This document shows, in pieces, positions 1-9,864 of a stretch of DNA of 64,000 nt; within the stretch, counting starts at the first letter, position 1; each line of letters opens with the position of its first letter. A program made the translations under genes and the position numbers. The stretch is from NCBI GenBank assembly GCA_041228345.1, contig CP166131.1, positions 372,001 through 436,000 of the forward strand. Reading direction: 5' to 3'. The DNA comes from Alphaproteobacteria bacterium LSUCC0396 (GTDB taxonomy: Bacteria > Pseudomonadota > Alphaproteobacteria > Puniceispirillales > Puniceispirillaceae). Below the pieces are notes generated by a model, which did no database searches, was not told the DNA's origin, and saw only the letters and a list, made by a program, of their open reading frames with translations.

Positions 1-272
1 AGCAGAAATTCCATCACGCCTTCGCGCGCTTTTTTCACCCGATCAGTATCGGTACGAATAACCATACCGTCACCAGCTGGCATCGCGCATGACGCAATTG
101 GCTTTGGCGCGCGTTCCATATCAACAAGGCACATCCGGCAATTGCCAGCAATCGACAAGCGATCATGATAGCAAAAGCGCGGAATTTCTACACCAGCCGC
201 CTCGCACGCATGAAGCACGGTTGAGCCGTCTTCAACTTCCACTTCAACATCATTTACCGTCATTTTTGGCAT
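1..272 (-). CDS. nuoG: NADH-quinone oxidoreductase subunit G, N-terminal part (cut by window edge)
   Basis: NuoG is the large iron-sulfur subunit of the peripheral arm of respiratory complex I. Only about the first 90 residues lie in the window. They show the plant-type ferredoxin fold that starts this family, with the cysteine pattern FCYHDRL then GNCRMCLVD, which ligates the [2Fe-2S] cluster. The gene lies 15 bases after nuoF and is the seventh gene of the operon. The ATG at 272 starts [16 protein letters not shown]; the second ATG (263) is an alternative. The rest of the gene is beyond the left edge. Confidence 0.93.
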   Translation of the reverse strand, partial: MPKMTVNDVEVEVEDGSTVLHACEAAGVEIPRFCYHDRLSIAGNCRMCLVDMERAPKPIASCAMPAGDGMVIRTDTDRVKKAREGVMEFL

Positions 273-287
273 GGTGCTGTCCGTTTC

Positions 288-1580
288 CTATTCTGCCGCA
301 TTCACAGCGTCAACCGCATGGCGCGCCGCAATCCGTCGTTCGATTTCGGGCCGGAAATGTTTGATAAGCCCCTGAATTGGCCATGCCGCAGCATCACCAA
401 GCGCACAGATTGTATGACCCTCAATCTGGCGTGTTACCTGCTCAAGCGTGTCAATCTCATGGCTTTCCGCCTCACCACGAACAAGCCGTTCCATCATCCG
501 CCACATCCAGCCAGTACCTTCACGGCACGGCGTGCATTGTCCGCAGGATTCATGCTTGTAAAAATATGATAGCCGCGAGATCGCCTTGACGACATCAGTG
601 CTTTTATCCATCACGATAATGCCGGCAGTGCCAAGGCCAGTTCCAGCATTGCGAAGGGCGTCAAAATCCATCGTCATGTCGGCACAGACATCTTTTGGCA
701 TCAGCGGCGTTGATGATCCGCCCGGAATAACCGCCAGCAAATTATCCCAGCCACCGCGAACCCCGCCAGCGTGCTTTTCGAGCAATTCACGAAGCGGAAT
801 GCCCATTTCTTCTTCAACATTGCAAGGGTTATTCACATGACCGGAAATACAGAAAAGCTTGGTGCCGGTGTTATTTTCCTTGCCAAGACCGGCGAACCAG
901 TCGGCCCCCCGGCGCAAGATTGTCGGCGCAACAGCAATAGATTCGACGTTATTGACTGTGGTTGGGCAGCCGTAAAGACCAACACCAGCGGGAAATGGCG
1001 GCTTTAGGCGCGGCTGGCCTTTGCGACCTTCCAGCGACTCAAGCAATGCGGTTTCTTCACCGCAGATATAAGCCCCCGCCCCGCGATGCAGGTAAATATC
1101 AAAGGCCCAGCCTGATTTTGCTGCATCCTTGCCAAGCAGACCCGCATCATACGCCTCGTCAATCGCGGCCTGAAGACGGCGCGCTTCATTCACAAATTCG
1201 CCGCGTATGTAAATATAAGCCGCATGGGCGCGCATCGCGAAACCGGCAATAACACAGCCCTCAAGCAATTTATGAGGCTCATGACGGATAATATCGCGGT
1301 CTTTACACGTGCCAGGTTCGGACTCGTCGGCATTGACCACCAGATAATGTGGCCGATCCTTAACCTCTTTTGGCATAAATGACCATTTCAGGCCGGTTGG
1401 AAAGCCAGCACCACCACGTCCACGCAGGCCAGAAGCCTTCATCCGTTCGACAATTTCATCATGCCCAAGCGCCAATATTGCGGCGGTCTTGTCCCAGTCG
1501 CCGCGCGCCTTTGCGCCCTTAAGCCCGGCATCACCCCAGCCATAGATATTGGTGAAAATACGGTCTGCATCATTAAGCAT
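288..1580 (-). CDS. nuoF: NADH-quinone oxidoreductase subunit F (FMN/NADH-binding)
   Basis: NuoF is the NADH-oxidising flavoprotein subunit of complex I. The 430-residue product has the glycine-rich [14 protein letters not shown] segment that helps bind NADH and FMN, an internal [13 protein letters not shown] segment typical of the family, and the C-terminal 4Fe-4S motif [15 protein letters not shown]. The reading frame stays open for 64 codons upstream, but the family start is MLNDADRIF at 1580, which overlaps the nuoE stop by 8 bases (ATGCTTAA). Length is normal for the family. Confidence 0.96.
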   Translation of the reverse strand: MLNDADRIFTNIYGWGDAGLKGAKARGDWDKTAAILALGHDEIVERMKASGLRGRGGAGFPTGLKWSFMPKEVKDRPHYLVVNADESEPGTCKDRDIIRHEPHKLLEGCVIAGFAMRAHAAYIYIRGEFVNEARRLQAAIDEAYDAGLLGKDAAKSGWAFDIYLHRGAGAYICGEETALLESLEGRKGQPRLKPPFPAGVGLYGCPTTVNNVESIAVAPTILRRGADWFAGLGKENNTGTKLFCISGHVNNPCNVEEEMGIPLRELLEKHAGGVRGGWDNLLAVIPGGSSTPLMPKDVCADMTMDFDALRNAGTGLGTAGIIVMDKSTDVVKAISRLSYFYKHESCGQCTPCREGTGWMWRMMERLVRGEAESHEIDTLEQVTRQIEGHTICALGDAAAWPIQGLIKHFRPEIERRIAARHAVDAVNAAE

Positions 1581-2229
1581 TGGCTTGGCTCCGCTTTTTT
1601 GTTGCGCCCGACGCCGCTGATTTTGGCTTTGCTGCCGCCAGCGTTGTTGCGCCGGTTGTTGCCTCAGATCCAGACCGACCGAGAACCGACCCAACCGGTA
1701 ATGGCGCATCAGCCTCAAGCGAGTCGAGAAGCGCACTGGTCGACTGATAGTCCAGATCTTCGTAAAAATCATCGTTCACTTGCAGAATAGGCGCATTTAC
1801 ACACGCGCCAAGACATTCAACCTCAAGCAACGAGAATTTTCCGCACCGAGATGTCTCGCCCGATGAAATTTGATAGCGATCCTTGATCGCGCGCATCATC
1901 TCATCCGAACCACGCAGCCAACAAGGGGTGGTGGTACAGGCTTGCAGGAAATATTTCCCAACAGGCTTTAGATTGAACATCGTGTAAAAGGTCGCAACCT
2001 CGAGAACACGAATTTCGGCCATATCCAGCTTTTTAGCGATTAGCTCAATCGCCTTCATCGGGATCCAGTTATCATGCTGGCGCTGCGCCAGATCAAGAAG
2101 CGGCATCACCGCACTCGCCTGACGCCCTTTTGGGTATTTTGCCACAATCCGCTTGATCTCTGCTTCATTTTCCTTGGAAAAGGCAAAGCTGTCAGGCTGA
2201 TCACTGGCAATACGGGCTTCAATACTCAT
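1573..2229 (-). CDS. nuoE: NADH-quinone oxidoreductase subunit E (2Fe-2S, thioredoxin-like)
   Basis: NuoE is the 24-kDa subunit of complex I that partners NuoF. The thioredoxin-like [2Fe-2S] domain occupies about residues 1-170, with ligands in [10 protein letters not shown] and [11 protein letters not shown]. The protein is 218 residues and ends in an Ala/Thr/Lys-rich tail (about residues 180-218, ending near [10 protein letters not shown]) that is low complexity and not part of the fold. Its start overlaps the nuoD stop by 4 bases (ATGA), so the two genes are translationally coupled. Confidence 0.95.
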   Translation of the reverse strand: MSIEARIASDQPDSFAFSKENEAEIKRIVAKYPKGRQASAVMPLLDLAQRQHDNWIPMKAIELIAKKLDMAEIRVLEVATFYTMFNLKPVGKYFLQACTTTPCWLRGSDEMMRAIKDRYQISSGETSRCGKFSLLEVECLGACVNAPILQVNDDFYEDLDYQSTSALLDSLEADAPLPVGSVLGRSGSEATTGATTLAAAKPKSAASGATKKRSQANA

Positions 2230-3404
2230 CGGTCAATCTCACCAAAAACAATATCAAGCGATCCAATAATCGCCACTGAGTCGGCCAGCATATGACCGCG
2301 CGACAAATGATCTACTGCCGCCATGAAATAGAATCCCGGGGCGCGAATTTTGCACCGGTAAGGCTTGTTCGTGCCATCCGACACCAAATAAACACCAAAT
2401 TCACCCTTTGGCGCTTCGACAGCGGTATAGCTCTCTCCCTCGGGCACATGAAAACCCTCGGTATAAAGCTTGAAATGATGGATCAGCGCCTCCATCGAAT
2501 TCTTCATCTCACCGCGATGCGGCGGAGTCACCTTATGATCTGGTGCCATAACCGGCCCATCAGGCATCCCTGCAATCGCCTGCTCGATAATTCGCAGCGA
2601 CTGGCGCATTTCTTCAATCCTGACCAGATAACGCGCATAGCAATCACCGGTTTTGCCAACCGGGATATCAAAATCCATGTCATCATAGGCGTCATAAGGC
2701 TGGGTTTTACGTAAATCCCATGCAACCCCTGATCCACGCAGACACGGGCCGGTCATGCCAAGCGATAATGCGTCTTCCTCGGAAATCACCCCGATATCAA
2801 CGGTACGCTGTTTAAAGATACGGTTCTCGCTTAGCAGGGTTTCCATATCCTGAATAAAGGCGGGAAATGTTTTCGCCCAATTATTGATGTCGCGCAGCAA
2901 ATCATCAGGCAGATCCTGATGCACCCCACCGGGGCGGAAATAGGCAGCGTGAAGACGCGCCCCGCAAGCACGCTCATAAAATCCCATCAGATGTTCGCGC
3001 TCTTCAAAACCCCACAAAAGCGGCGTCATCGCCCCGACATCAATGGCAAAGGTTGTCAGGTTCAATAAATGGTTCAAGATACGGCCGATCTCGCAGTAGA
3101 GAACCCGGATATATTGAGCCCGGCGCGGCACCGTGATGCCAAGCGCCTTTTCAACCGACAACGCCCACGCGTGTTCTTGGTTCATCGGCGATACGTAATC
3201 AAGCCGGTCGAAATAAGGCAAAGCCTGCAGATAGGTTTTATGCTCAATCAGCTTTTCAGTGCCGCGATGCAGCAACCCGATATGCGGATCGGCGCGTTCA
3301 ATCACCTCGCCATCCATCTCAAGGACAAGCCGTAAAACCCCGTGCGCCGCCGGATGCTGCGGGCCAAAATTCATCGTTATCGGTTTGATTTGCATCTCTG
3401 CCAT
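2226..3404 (-). CDS. nuoD: NADH-quinone oxidoreductase subunit D (49-kDa)
   Basis: NuoD is the 49-kDa-type subunit of complex I that, with NuoB, forms the quinone-reduction site; it is homologous to [NiFe]-hydrogenase large subunits. The product begins with [23 protein letters not shown] and contains [29 protein letters not shown], both family hallmarks. At 392 residues it is full length and not fused to NuoC. It sits 18 bases after nuoC and overlaps nuoE by 4 bases. Confidence 0.97.
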   Translation of the reverse strand: MAEMQIKPITMNFGPQHPAAHGVLRLVLEMDGEVIERADPHIGLLHRGTEKLIEHKTYLQALPYFDRLDYVSPMNQEHAWALSVEKALGITVPRRAQYIRVLYCEIGRILNHLLNLTTFAIDVGAMTPLLWGFEEREHLMGFYERACGARLHAAYFRPGGVHQDLPDDLLRDINNWAKTFPAFIQDMETLLSENRIFKQRTVDIGVISEEDALSLGMTGPCLRGSGVAWDLRKTQPYDAYDDMDFDIPVGKTGDCYARYLVRIEEMRQSLRIIEQAIAGMPDGPVMAPDHKVTPPHRGEMKNSMEALIHHFKLYTEGFHVPEGESYTAVEAPKGEFGVYLVSDGTNKPYRCKIRAPGFYFMAAVDHLSRGHMLADSVAIIGSLDIVFGEIDR

Positions 3405-3422
3405 GATGGTACCTCTAACCCC

Positions 3423-4082
3423 CTATTTCGCCGTTTTGTCAGGGTCAGATGCGGCTGGCTTGCCGCCAAGCTCGCTATGCATCCCTTCCCACGGGCTAAG
3501 GAAATCAAAATCGCGGAATTCCTGCACCAAATGAACCGGCTCGTTGATCACACGGCGCTGTGCATCATCATACCGCACCTCAACATGACCGGTTAGCGGG
3601 AAATCTTTGCGCAATGGATGGCCTTCAAAACCGTAATCGGTGAGTAACCGGCGCAGATCAGGATGGCCAGCAAAGAATATGCCGAACATATCCCAGACTT
3701 CACGCTCGGCCCAGTTTGCGGCCATAAACACGGCGGTAACCGACGGCACGGTTTGCCCTTCGGCGACCACCGCGACAACGCGCAACCGCATGTTATTTTC
3801 CATCGACAGCATCTGATAAACGACATCAAACCTGTCTTTACGCTCGGGGTAATCAACTGCAGTCAGGTCGATCAATTGGGTAAAGGCGGCCTGCCGATCA
3901 TCGCGCAGCAGCATCAGCAATTGCGCCACATCCGCGGCGTTCACCTGCACTTCAATCTCACCATGGACGACCTCAGATGACAGCGGCAGCCCCTGCCCGA
4001 TATCACGAAGGTGATCTGCCATAAGCTGAAGCGGCGGCTCGCTGGTATCGCCAACATTATCAATTAGGTCATTGTCATTCAT
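3423..4082 (-). CDS. nuoC: NADH-quinone oxidoreductase subunit C (30-kDa)
   Basis: NuoC is the 30-kDa subunit joining the peripheral arm of complex I near NuoB/NuoD. The diagnostic block is GHPLRKDFPLTGHVEVRYDD at about residues 150-175, preceded by AEREVWDMFGIFFAGHPDLRRLLTDYGFEGHP. The ATG at 4082 starts MNDNDLIDNVGD; the first 30 residues are acidic and poorly conserved. It lies between nuoB (50-base gap) and nuoD (18-base gap). Confidence 0.95.
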   Translation of the reverse strand: MNDNDLIDNVGDTSEPPLQLMADHLRDIGQGLPLSSEVVHGEIEVQVNAADVAQLLMLLRDDRQAAFTQLIDLTAVDYPERKDRFDVVYQMLSMENNMRLRVVAVVAEGQTVPSVTAVFMAANWAEREVWDMFGIFFAGHPDLRRLLTDYGFEGHPLRKDFPLTGHVEVRYDDAQRRVINEPVHLVQEFRDFDFLSPWEGMHSELGGKPAASDPDKTAK

Positions 4083-4132
4083 TGCAGCGCCCTTTCAAGG
4101 CTAGCTAACATAAAACGTTACGGAAAACTGGC

Positions 4133-4681
4133 CTAACTGCGTGCAATTGTTGCGGTGCGACGAATCTTTTTCTGTAGTTGCAATAGGCCGTATATCAATG
4201 CTTCCGCAGTTGGCGGGCAACCAGGCACATAAACATCAACCGGAACAATCCGGTCACAGCCACGAACCACGGCATAGGAATAATGGTAATAACCGCCGCC
4301 ATTGGCGCATGATCCCATCGACAGCACCCAACGCGGCTCTGGCATCTGATCATACACACGGCGCAATGCTGGTGCCATTTTATTGGTCAGCGTACCAGCC
4401 ACAATCATCACATCCGACTGGCGCGGGCTTGGCCGGAACAACATCCCATACCGGTCCATATCGTACCGGCTTGCGGCTGAATGCATCATCTCAACGGCGC
4501 AGCAAGCAAGACCAAAAGTCATCGGCCATAATGAGCCAGACCGCGCCCAGTTGAACAGTTTGTCCGCCTTGGCAATCACAAAGCCACGGTTGGTGATTTC
4601 ATCACCAACGGCGCGAAGGATAGCGTCTTGATCAGCGCCCGGCGGTATTGGCGATGCCAATGATGGATCCATCACTCCCAT
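4133..4681 (-). CDS. nuoB: NADH-quinone oxidoreductase subunit B (cluster N2)
   Basis: NuoB carries the terminal 4Fe-4S cluster N2 next to the quinone site. The cysteine motifs [24 protein letters not shown] and [16 protein letters not shown] are all present. Three ATGs are possible (4702, 4681, 4672). I chose 4681 (MGVMDPSL) because GGGAG sits 7 bases upstream; 4672 would give a TGATG junction with the nuoA stop, and 4702 would overlap nuoA by 31 bases. About 182 residues. Confidence 0.94.
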   Translation of the reverse strand: MGVMDPSLASPIPPGADQDAILRAVGDEITNRGFVIAKADKLFNWARSGSLWPMTFGLACCAVEMMHSAASRYDMDRYGMLFRPSPRQSDVMIVAGTLTNKMAPALRRVYDQMPEPRWVLSMGSCANGGGYYHYSYAVVRGCDRIVPVDVYVPGCPPTAEALIYGLLQLQKKIRRTATIARS

Positions 4682-5037
4682 TCCAACGCTCCCTTTTTCC
4701 ATTCATAGATAAACCCGATAGTCAGGACAGCCAGAAACAGCATCATTGACCAGAAACCAAACAATCCGATACCGCCAAGCGCGACCGCCCATGGGAACAG
4801 AAATGCCACCTCAAGGTCGAAGATAATAAACAGAATCGCAACAAGGTAAAACCGAACATCGAATTGACGCCGGGAATCATCAAAGGCATCAAAACCGCAT
4901 TCATAGGCGGTCATTTTTTCGCTGTCAGGGCGCTGATTTCCGAACACAAAAGCAGTCAAAACAAAGGCAACGGATAGGCCGATTGCAATGGCAAAAAAGA
5001 CTGCGATCGGCAGATATTCACCAAGAAACAAATCCAA
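4672..5037 (-). CDS. nuoA: NADH-quinone oxidoreductase subunit A (membrane)
   Basis: NuoA is a small membrane subunit at the junction of the two arms of complex I. The 121-residue product has three predicted membrane helices (about residues 8-30, 62-82 and 88-110) and the loop motif [25 protein letters not shown] typical of NuoA/ND3. The start codon is TTG with AGGAG 8 bases upstream. It is the first gene of the minus-strand nuo operon, so the promoter should lie in 5038-5300. Confidence 0.95.
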   Translation of the reverse strand: MDLFLGEYLPIAVFFAIAIGLSVAFVLTAFVFGNQRPDSEKMTAYECGFDAFDDSRRQFDVRFYLVAILFIIFDLEVAFLFPWAVALGGIGLFGFWSMMLFLAVLTIGFIYEWKKGALEWE

Positions 5038-5300
5038 TAGGGGCTCCTAGGTTTAGGGCTTGGGACTTACCCCTTTGGGAATAATTCAGCGCCGCTCTAA
5101 TTGCAAGTCGCAAAGCAGAAAAATATCGGATAAAAGCCAAATTTCTGGTAATTGCCCGACATCGCCATATCGGCCTACCGCAATGGCTGGTGTGGCGGCT
5201 GTTTTTAGGGGCGGTCACGACAGAAGGTTGCGTCCGGCATTGATCATTGCCTAAGCTGCAATAAAACCTCTAGCGCGACTACGAAATAAGGATTAACCCG

Positions 5301-5744
5301 ATGCAAAGCCCATCCTCATCAAATCAGATTCCCGACATGGCAGCCCTGCTTGGCTGGGGGGGGCTCGTTCCGTTTGGGCTGGCGGCATTGGGCACGCATA
5401 GCGGCGTTGATGCGCTGGTGCTTTATGGCTTTATCGGCGGTACGGCGTATGGCGCGATAATTCTCAGCTTTCTTGGCGCGGTGCATTGGGGGCTGACAAT
5501 GCAGGATAATCGCAGCCCCTATTGGTATGTCTGGTCGGTTACGCCGGCTTTATTGGGTTTTGCCAGCTTGCTGATCTTTGATGTAAATTACCGAATATTC
5601 GCGCTAATCCCGCTTTTTGGGCTGGCTTGGTCGGTTGATCATCAGGCCGCCATCCGCGGGTTAATCCCAGACTGGTATATGCGGCTTCGCACGCTATTAA
5701 CAGCCGGTGCGGTGATCAGTCTTGCGGCAATGTTGCTGGCCTGA
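5301..5744 (+). CDS. DUF3429 family membrane protein
   Basis: A 147-residue protein with about four to five hydrophobic segments and the blocks LGWGGLVPFG, SFLGAVHWG and SPYWYVWSVTPALLGF, which I recognise as DUF3429. No biochemical function is established for the family. It is transcribed divergently from nuoA and convergently with the next gene, whose stop is 8 bases away. The start is the ATG preceded by AAGGATTAACCCG. Confidence 0.8.
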   Translation: MQSPSSSNQIPDMAALLGWGGLVPFGLAALGTHSGVDALVLYGFIGGTAYGAIILSFLGAVHWGLTMQDNRSPYWYVWSVTPALLGFASLLIFDVNYRIFALIPLFGLAWSVDHQAAIRGLIPDWYMRLRTLLTAGAVISLAAMLLA

Positions 5745-5752
5745 AAAACTGC

Positions 5753-6619
5753 CTAGCGTGCGCGGATCATGATCAGATTACCACTGACCACAAGCCCAAG
5801 CCCGATCACCCCAAGCACACCCCATTGATAATTCTCAAAAATTGTCGATAGAAGCAAAGCAAAAACTGGAAATATGACGGTGGCATAGCCAGCCCGGCTA
5901 GCGCCGATCCTGCCGATCAGAACGAGATAACAGCTAAAGGTCAGCACCGACGAGACAATCGTCAACCAGAGTAATGAGCCGATATAGAGCGGGGTTTGCT
6001 CGATCATGAATTCATTGCCTGTGATGAGTGATCCGAGCCCAAGATAACCGGCGCCATAAACCATGCCCCATGCGGCTGACGCAAAAACCGGAATGGCTTG
6101 GCGCTGGCTATCTGCCGAGACCATATTGCCACTGCAAAAAAATAACGTGCCAATCAGACATAAAACAAGGCTGGGCAACGCGGCGTCTGAAACCCTTAAT
6201 TCCGGCCAATAAAGTAGCGCAACACCGCTAATGCCGACAACGGCTGCCAGCAAATGCAAAGCTGGCGGGCGCTGCCGGCCAAGAGCCGCCGTCATCAGTA
6301 CATTTACCAGCGAAGCGGTCGAAAAAACCACTGCCAGCAAGCCCGACGCCACACCATTGGCCGCATGGTAGAACAGGGTGAAATTGCCGGAAAAGATAAA
6401 CAGACCAAGCGCGGCAAACCGCCAGTGCAAACGCCAGTGAAACCATGTTGGCTGACCCGAAATATAGGCCAGCAGAAACATCATCGGCGCCGCCATCAAA
6501 AATCGCCAAAACAGTGATATTTCAGGCGCGACTACACCCAAATGCCATTTCAGCGGTAACCAGCTTGTCGACCAGCCAAACACCACGCCAGCATAGAGCA
6601 GCAGGTCAAATGGTGTCAT
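5753..6619 (-). CDS. EamA/DMT-superfamily transporter
   Basis: A 288-residue integral membrane protein with about ten hydrophobic helices in two similar halves, the layout of EamA-type exporters in the drug/metabolite transporter superfamily. Features include an initial FGWSTSWLPLKWHLGVVAPEISLFWRF helix pair and a second-half SCYLVLIGRIGASRAGYATVIFPVFALLLS block. The substrate cannot be read from sequence. It is 26 bases downstream of the lin0512 pair on the same strand and could be cotranscribed with it. Confidence 0.85.
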   Translation of the reverse strand: MTPFDLLLYAGVVFGWSTSWLPLKWHLGVVAPEISLFWRFLMAAPMMFLLAYISGQPTWFHWRLHWRFAALGLFIFSGNFTLFYHAANGVASGLLAVVFSTASLVNVLMTAALGRQRPPALHLLAAVVGISGVALLYWPELRVSDAALPSLVLCLIGTLFFCSGNMVSADSQRQAIPVFASAAWGMVYGAGYLGLGSLITGNEFMIEQTPLYIGSLLWLTIVSSVLTFSCYLVLIGRIGASRAGYATVIFPVFALLLSTIFENYQWGVLGVIGLGLVVSGNLIMIRAR

Positions 6620-6645
6620 AATGCCCCCTAACCAGCCGGCTTGAA

Positions 6646-7002
6646 CTAGGCAGCCACCCAGTCATCTGGATTAATATCAAGACAGGCTTCAACCGCCGCT
6701 GTGGCGATAACGGATCGTGTATTATGCACATCGTCAACGACATCTAGCCCGCCTTTAACCACCGTGACAATGGCGTTGCCACGAGGCAGCTTACCCGCGA
6801 CAATCGCCGCATCAACCTTGGATGGCTCCTGTACCGCAATGGTGACCCGCACTTCCATATCAGCATGGTCATAGCCCAGCGAGCGAAACAGAATCAGCGA
6901 GCTGTGATGCAGCGCATCATCAACGGCGCGGCACGCCGCCTTGGTATAATCCTCGCCATAAAGATCATTGCCAGTGCCCATTTCCAGAATAATTCGTTTC
7001 AT
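6646..7002 (-). CDS. lin0512-family conserved hypothetical protein, second copy of pair
   Basis: 118 residues beginning MKRIILEMGTGNDLYGEDYTKAACRAVDDALHHSSL. I recognise the lin0512 family (small proteins of about 115 residues, no known function) from the EMGxG, DYTKAACRAV and HHSSL blocks. Its ATG overlaps the stop of the paralogue upstream by 4 bases, so the two are coupled. The two proteins align end to end at moderate identity, suggesting a heteromer; that is inference. Confidence 0.75.
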   Translation of the reverse strand: MKRIILEMGTGNDLYGEDYTKAACRAVDDALHHSSLILFRSLGYDHADMEVRVTIAVQEPSKVDAAIVAGKLPRGNAIVTVVKGGLDVVDDVHNTRSVIATAAVEACLDINPDDWVAA

Positions 7003-7355
7003 GACGCAGCTCCTGCTGGCTCAAGATCAAGATAGACAACAACTGCCGCATTTGCGATTACCGTTGCCCCACCATCCGGCTTTGGCACATCAAGGCCGCC
7101 ATGAACAGCACGAACCGATGCCTGCCCATAAGGCAGCAGCGCCGCAACCTTGTCGGTATCGACGGCATCAGGCTTTTGTACGCCAATTTCCACCTCGATA
7201 ATCATCGCTGAACGATCAAGACCAAACGCATCGGCTATCGATAATGAATTATGCCATAACGCGTTTTCAAGCGCGCGGCAGGCGGCGCGTGTGTAATCCT
7301 GCTGTCGGAGCGAACTGCCCATGCCAAGCTCCATCACCATCCGTTTCTTTGCCAT
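6999..7355 (-). CDS. lin0512-family conserved hypothetical protein, first copy of pair
   Basis: 118 residues from the ATG at 7355 (MAKKRMVMELGMGSSLRQQDYTRAACRALENALWHNSL). The frame is open upstream to 7475, but the shorter start matches its neighbour and has AGGAAAG about 10 bases before it. It shares the E-x-G-x-G, DYT-AACRA and GGLDV blocks with the next gene, so this is a tandem duplication within one family. Function unknown. Confidence 0.75.
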   Translation of the reverse strand: MAKKRMVMELGMGSSLRQQDYTRAACRALENALWHNSLSIADAFGLDRSAMIIEVEIGVQKPDAVDTDKVAALLPYGQASVRAVHGGLDVPKPDGGATVIANAAVVVYLDLEPAGAAS

Positions 7356-7546
7356 GAATGAAAACTTTCCTAATCTAAAAAACACCAGCCCGATAATTGG
7401 TATCCGGCACGATTTGCAGTCATTACCCGCATTACCATGCCGCCAAAAACCCTTGCGGGCCGCATCCCTCGTCACCCGTTAGGCCATTAATATGATGTAT
7501 AATCGGTTGTTTTGGTAAAACCAACCAAAGAAGCATGGGGGCATGA

Positions 7547-7879
7547 TCAATCAAGCCCTAACGCCGCCCTAACATCAGCTGTCCAGCCAATAAAACTGGC
7601 ACTATCCGTTACGATAACCGGCCGCTTAATCAGGGTTGGATGAGCCTGTAACAAAGCCAGCGCAGGGTGCTGGCGCGCCGCGTCATCAAGGCCGCGCCAT
7701 GTCGTTGATTTGCGGTTCACCACCACATCATCACCATGCTGATCAAGCCAGTTTCCAAGCTGAGCACTGGTAACTGGATTTGCCCGCAGATCAATAAATT
7801 CAACGCTTTTACCCGCAGCTTGCAACGCCTTTAGCGCCTTTTTGCAGCTATCACAATTCTTCAGCCCATATAGTTTCAA
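7547..7879 (-). CDS. ArsC/Spx-family thioredoxin-fold protein (YffB-like)
   Basis: A 110-residue protein with the thioredoxin-like ArsC fold. The N-terminal motif LKNCDSC is a CxxC; NRKSTTWRGLDD and LIKRPVIV are the conserved middle and cis-proline regions. It resembles E. coli YffB and Spx more than true arsenate reductases, which rely on several cysteines or glutaredoxin. The start is TTG with AGGGAGG about 8 bases upstream. Its exact substrate is unknown; arsenate reduction should not be assumed. Confidence 0.82.
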   Translation of the reverse strand: MKLYGLKNCDSCKKALKALQAAGKSVEFIDLRANPVTSAQLGNWLDQHGDDVVVNRKSTTWRGLDDAARQHPALALLQAHPTLIKRPVIVTDSASFIGWTADVRAALGLD

Positions 7880-8000
7880 AAAACCCGCCTCCCTTAATTA
7901 CAGCCAGCTTAACAATTGGCTTTGATGCTGCCAATCCGATTTCCAACCAGATTGCCAATCCGAACACTAGACCTTGCAACAGCAAACTGAAACGCGCAAA

Positions 8001-8026
8001 TTAATCTGCCAAATTGATCTGCCAAA
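8001..8026. repeat. Tandem duplication of 13 bases at a possible start region
   Basis: Two adjacent 13-base copies differing at one position (ttaatctgccaaa then ttgatctgccaaa). The second copy contains the TTG that opens the following methyltransferase frame, so the extra 15 codons before the CTG at 8059 may be non-coding. Confidence 0.85.
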
Positions 8027-8706
8027 TAAACCCGTTTGATTGCTGTCAGGAGACAAAGCTGCTTCGCCGATTTCTTTATACCAGTTATGAGCGCCAGATA
8101 AACCGCGCCTATCGCAACAGGCTGGCCGATCGCGGTGCGAGCGCTCAAGGCGTTTTCTGGCGGTCGGAAACCAGCCAAATTGCGCGGTTTGATGCGTTGT
8201 TATCGCTGGTACATCAACTTGCACCGCAAAAACCGGTCACAATCGCCGATATCGGCTGTGGCTATGGGGCAATGCTTGATTTCATCAAAACCAAACCGGC
8301 CTATGCGCAAACAATCTATTGCGGCGTCGATATCAATGCCGCGATGGTAAATGCATGCAAGCAAAAACACCCATCCGAGCAAGCCTTGTTCAAATGTGGA
8401 AATGCGCCGCAAACCACGGTTGATTTTGCAATATTTTCGGGCACGTTTAACCTGACCCATTGTGATGATCCAGCGCTATGGATGGATTACATCTTTGACA
8501 GCCTCGAACGCTGCATGAAGAAGGCTCGTTATGCGCTTGTGCTGAACTTACTCGTTGCGCCACAGACAAAAATTACCCAGCAAATATTTTATGCCAACCG
8601 CGCCGCCTTTATCCGCCGTGCCGAGCAACAGCTTGGCCCTACGCACGCCCAATCAACCAAATATGTGTCCGGTGATGTCAGCTTTGTGATCACGCGGGCT
8701 AGCTGA
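8014..8706 (+). CDS. Class I SAM-dependent methyltransferase
   Basis: A Rossmann-fold methyltransferase. Motif I is IADIGCGYGAML (about residues 76-87), followed by the acidic end of strand 2 in IYCGVDINAAM and a motif-IV-like VDFAIFSGTFNLT. The N-terminal SYERQINRAYRNRLADRGASAQGVFWRSETSQIARFDAL region is not one I can assign to a substrate. The frame opens with TTG at 8014 without a ribosome-binding site; AGGAG at 8048-8052 lies 6 bases before a CTG at 8059, which may be the real start. The acceptor is unknown. Confidence 0.75.
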   Translation: MICQINPFDCCQETKLLRRFLYTSYERQINRAYRNRLADRGASAQGVFWRSETSQIARFDALLSLVHQLAPQKPVTIADIGCGYGAMLDFIKTKPAYAQTIYCGVDINAAMVNACKQKHPSEQALFKCGNAPQTTVDFAIFSGTFNLTHCDDPALWMDYIFDSLERCMKKARYALVLNLLVAPQTKITQQIFYANRAAFIRRAEQQLGPTHAQSTKYVSGDVSFVITRAS

Positions 8707-8731
8707 CTCTTTGGAGGCCAAATCTTTAGGG

Positions 8732-9604
8732 CTAAAAATCAATTACCATGCCGTCACAACCGACCGAGCAGCGCCCGTCAAAACCGCGGCTAGTTTCGGC
8801 CTGCCAATCGGCATCGCTGCAAATGTCGCGCTCGGGCGGGATAAGATGATGCAGCACCAGATGCCCAACATTGGCTGCACGGGCGGTTCGTCCCGCATCC
8901 TCAGCTAGGCTATGCGCCGCAAAAAGATGCTGTTTCAGACGGTCATCCCCGGTTTTTGTTTTCGCTACAACATAGTCTATGCCTTTTGCCAGCATCGCCT
9001 CATGCACCAGAACATCGCTGTTTCTGGCAAAATTGGCCAACGCCGGTAGATAGCGCGTATCACCGGAAAATGTGACCGATTTTCCCGCCGCATCAAAGCG
9101 AAGCGCATAGGAATCATCAATCGGCGGATGGTCGTTCCGCATCGCCGAGACGCAAAACCCGCCATCGTCAACAATCTTTACCAGATCCGGCGTTTTCGCA
9201 TCATAAATATTCACCTGAACCAGCGATTTAAGTGGCGGCCTGCCCTCGTCCTTGATACGGATCGCGATATCGAATTCCATCATTTCGCAAAACCGCTGCC
9301 AGATCAGCTCAAGACCAGGCGGCCCATGAACCGAGACCTGATGGTCAAGTCCGGCTGTCCACGCCGTATGAAGCAAGCCGCCAAATTCCAGAACATGATC
9401 AGAATGATAATGCGTGATAAAGACGTCAGTAAGGCCGGTCAGCGGATAGCCAGCCCTGACCATGCCGGCCGTGACGCCAAGGCCGCAGTCAATAATGATC
9501 GACCGGCCTGCGATCGAAAGATGTGATGATGTTGGCAAGAAAGATGCGCCCGGGGCGCGAAGCGATGGGCCGCCCTTTGTGCCAAGTAGAACCAGCCGTG
9601 CCAT
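8732..9604 (-). CDS. Metallo-beta-lactamase-fold hydrolase (RNase Z-like)
   Basis: A 290-residue MBL-fold hydrolase. The zinc motif THYHSDH is at about residues 83-89, the third ligand region is RNDHPPIDDS, the metal-bridging Asp is in SGDTRYLP, and the final His is in LVLHHLIPP. The N-terminal LLGTKGGP and the overall order resemble the RNase Z/arylsulfatase-like branch, but it lacks features that would prove tRNA processing. It is convergent with the methyltransferase, with about 25 bases between stops. Confidence 0.82.
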   Translation of the reverse strand: MARLVLLGTKGGPSLRAPGASFLPTSSHLSIAGRSIIIDCGLGVTAGMVRAGYPLTGLTDVFITHYHSDHVLEFGGLLHTAWTAGLDHQVSVHGPPGLELIWQRFCEMMEFDIAIRIKDEGRPPLKSLVQVNIYDAKTPDLVKIVDDGGFCVSAMRNDHPPIDDSYALRFDAAGKSVTFSGDTRYLPALANFARNSDVLVHEAMLAKGIDYVVAKTKTGDDRLKQHLFAAHSLAEDAGRTARAANVGHLVLHHLIPPERDICSDADWQAETSRGFDGRCSVGCDGMVIDF

Positions 9605-9658
9605 GATCTTTTATATCTGCCCCATAGTACCCGCGCCCATCACCATGATCTCTTCATT

Positions 9659-9733
9659 ACGATCGGGCTCTCTATGACGATCGGGCATGCCCCCCATGAG
9701 AATGATGCCCAAGAACGATGTCCAAGAACGATG
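9659..9733. repeat. Two short direct repeats in the intergenic gap
   Basis: acgatcgggc occurs at 9659-9668 and 9677-9686. Immediately after, ccaagaacgatg occurs at 9709-9720 and 9722-9733 (13-base period). No gene is evident in 9605-9864. Confidence 0.85.
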
Positions 9734-9864
9734 CCAGAAAATCACTAAAGAACAAACGCTAAAAAAACACCCAAGATGCCCAAAGATTTACCCGTTATTA
9801 TCCAGCGGTTATAAAGTCGCGGCGGGCTGGGCCATCGGGGCATCATTGGCAAGCGTGCTTCACC

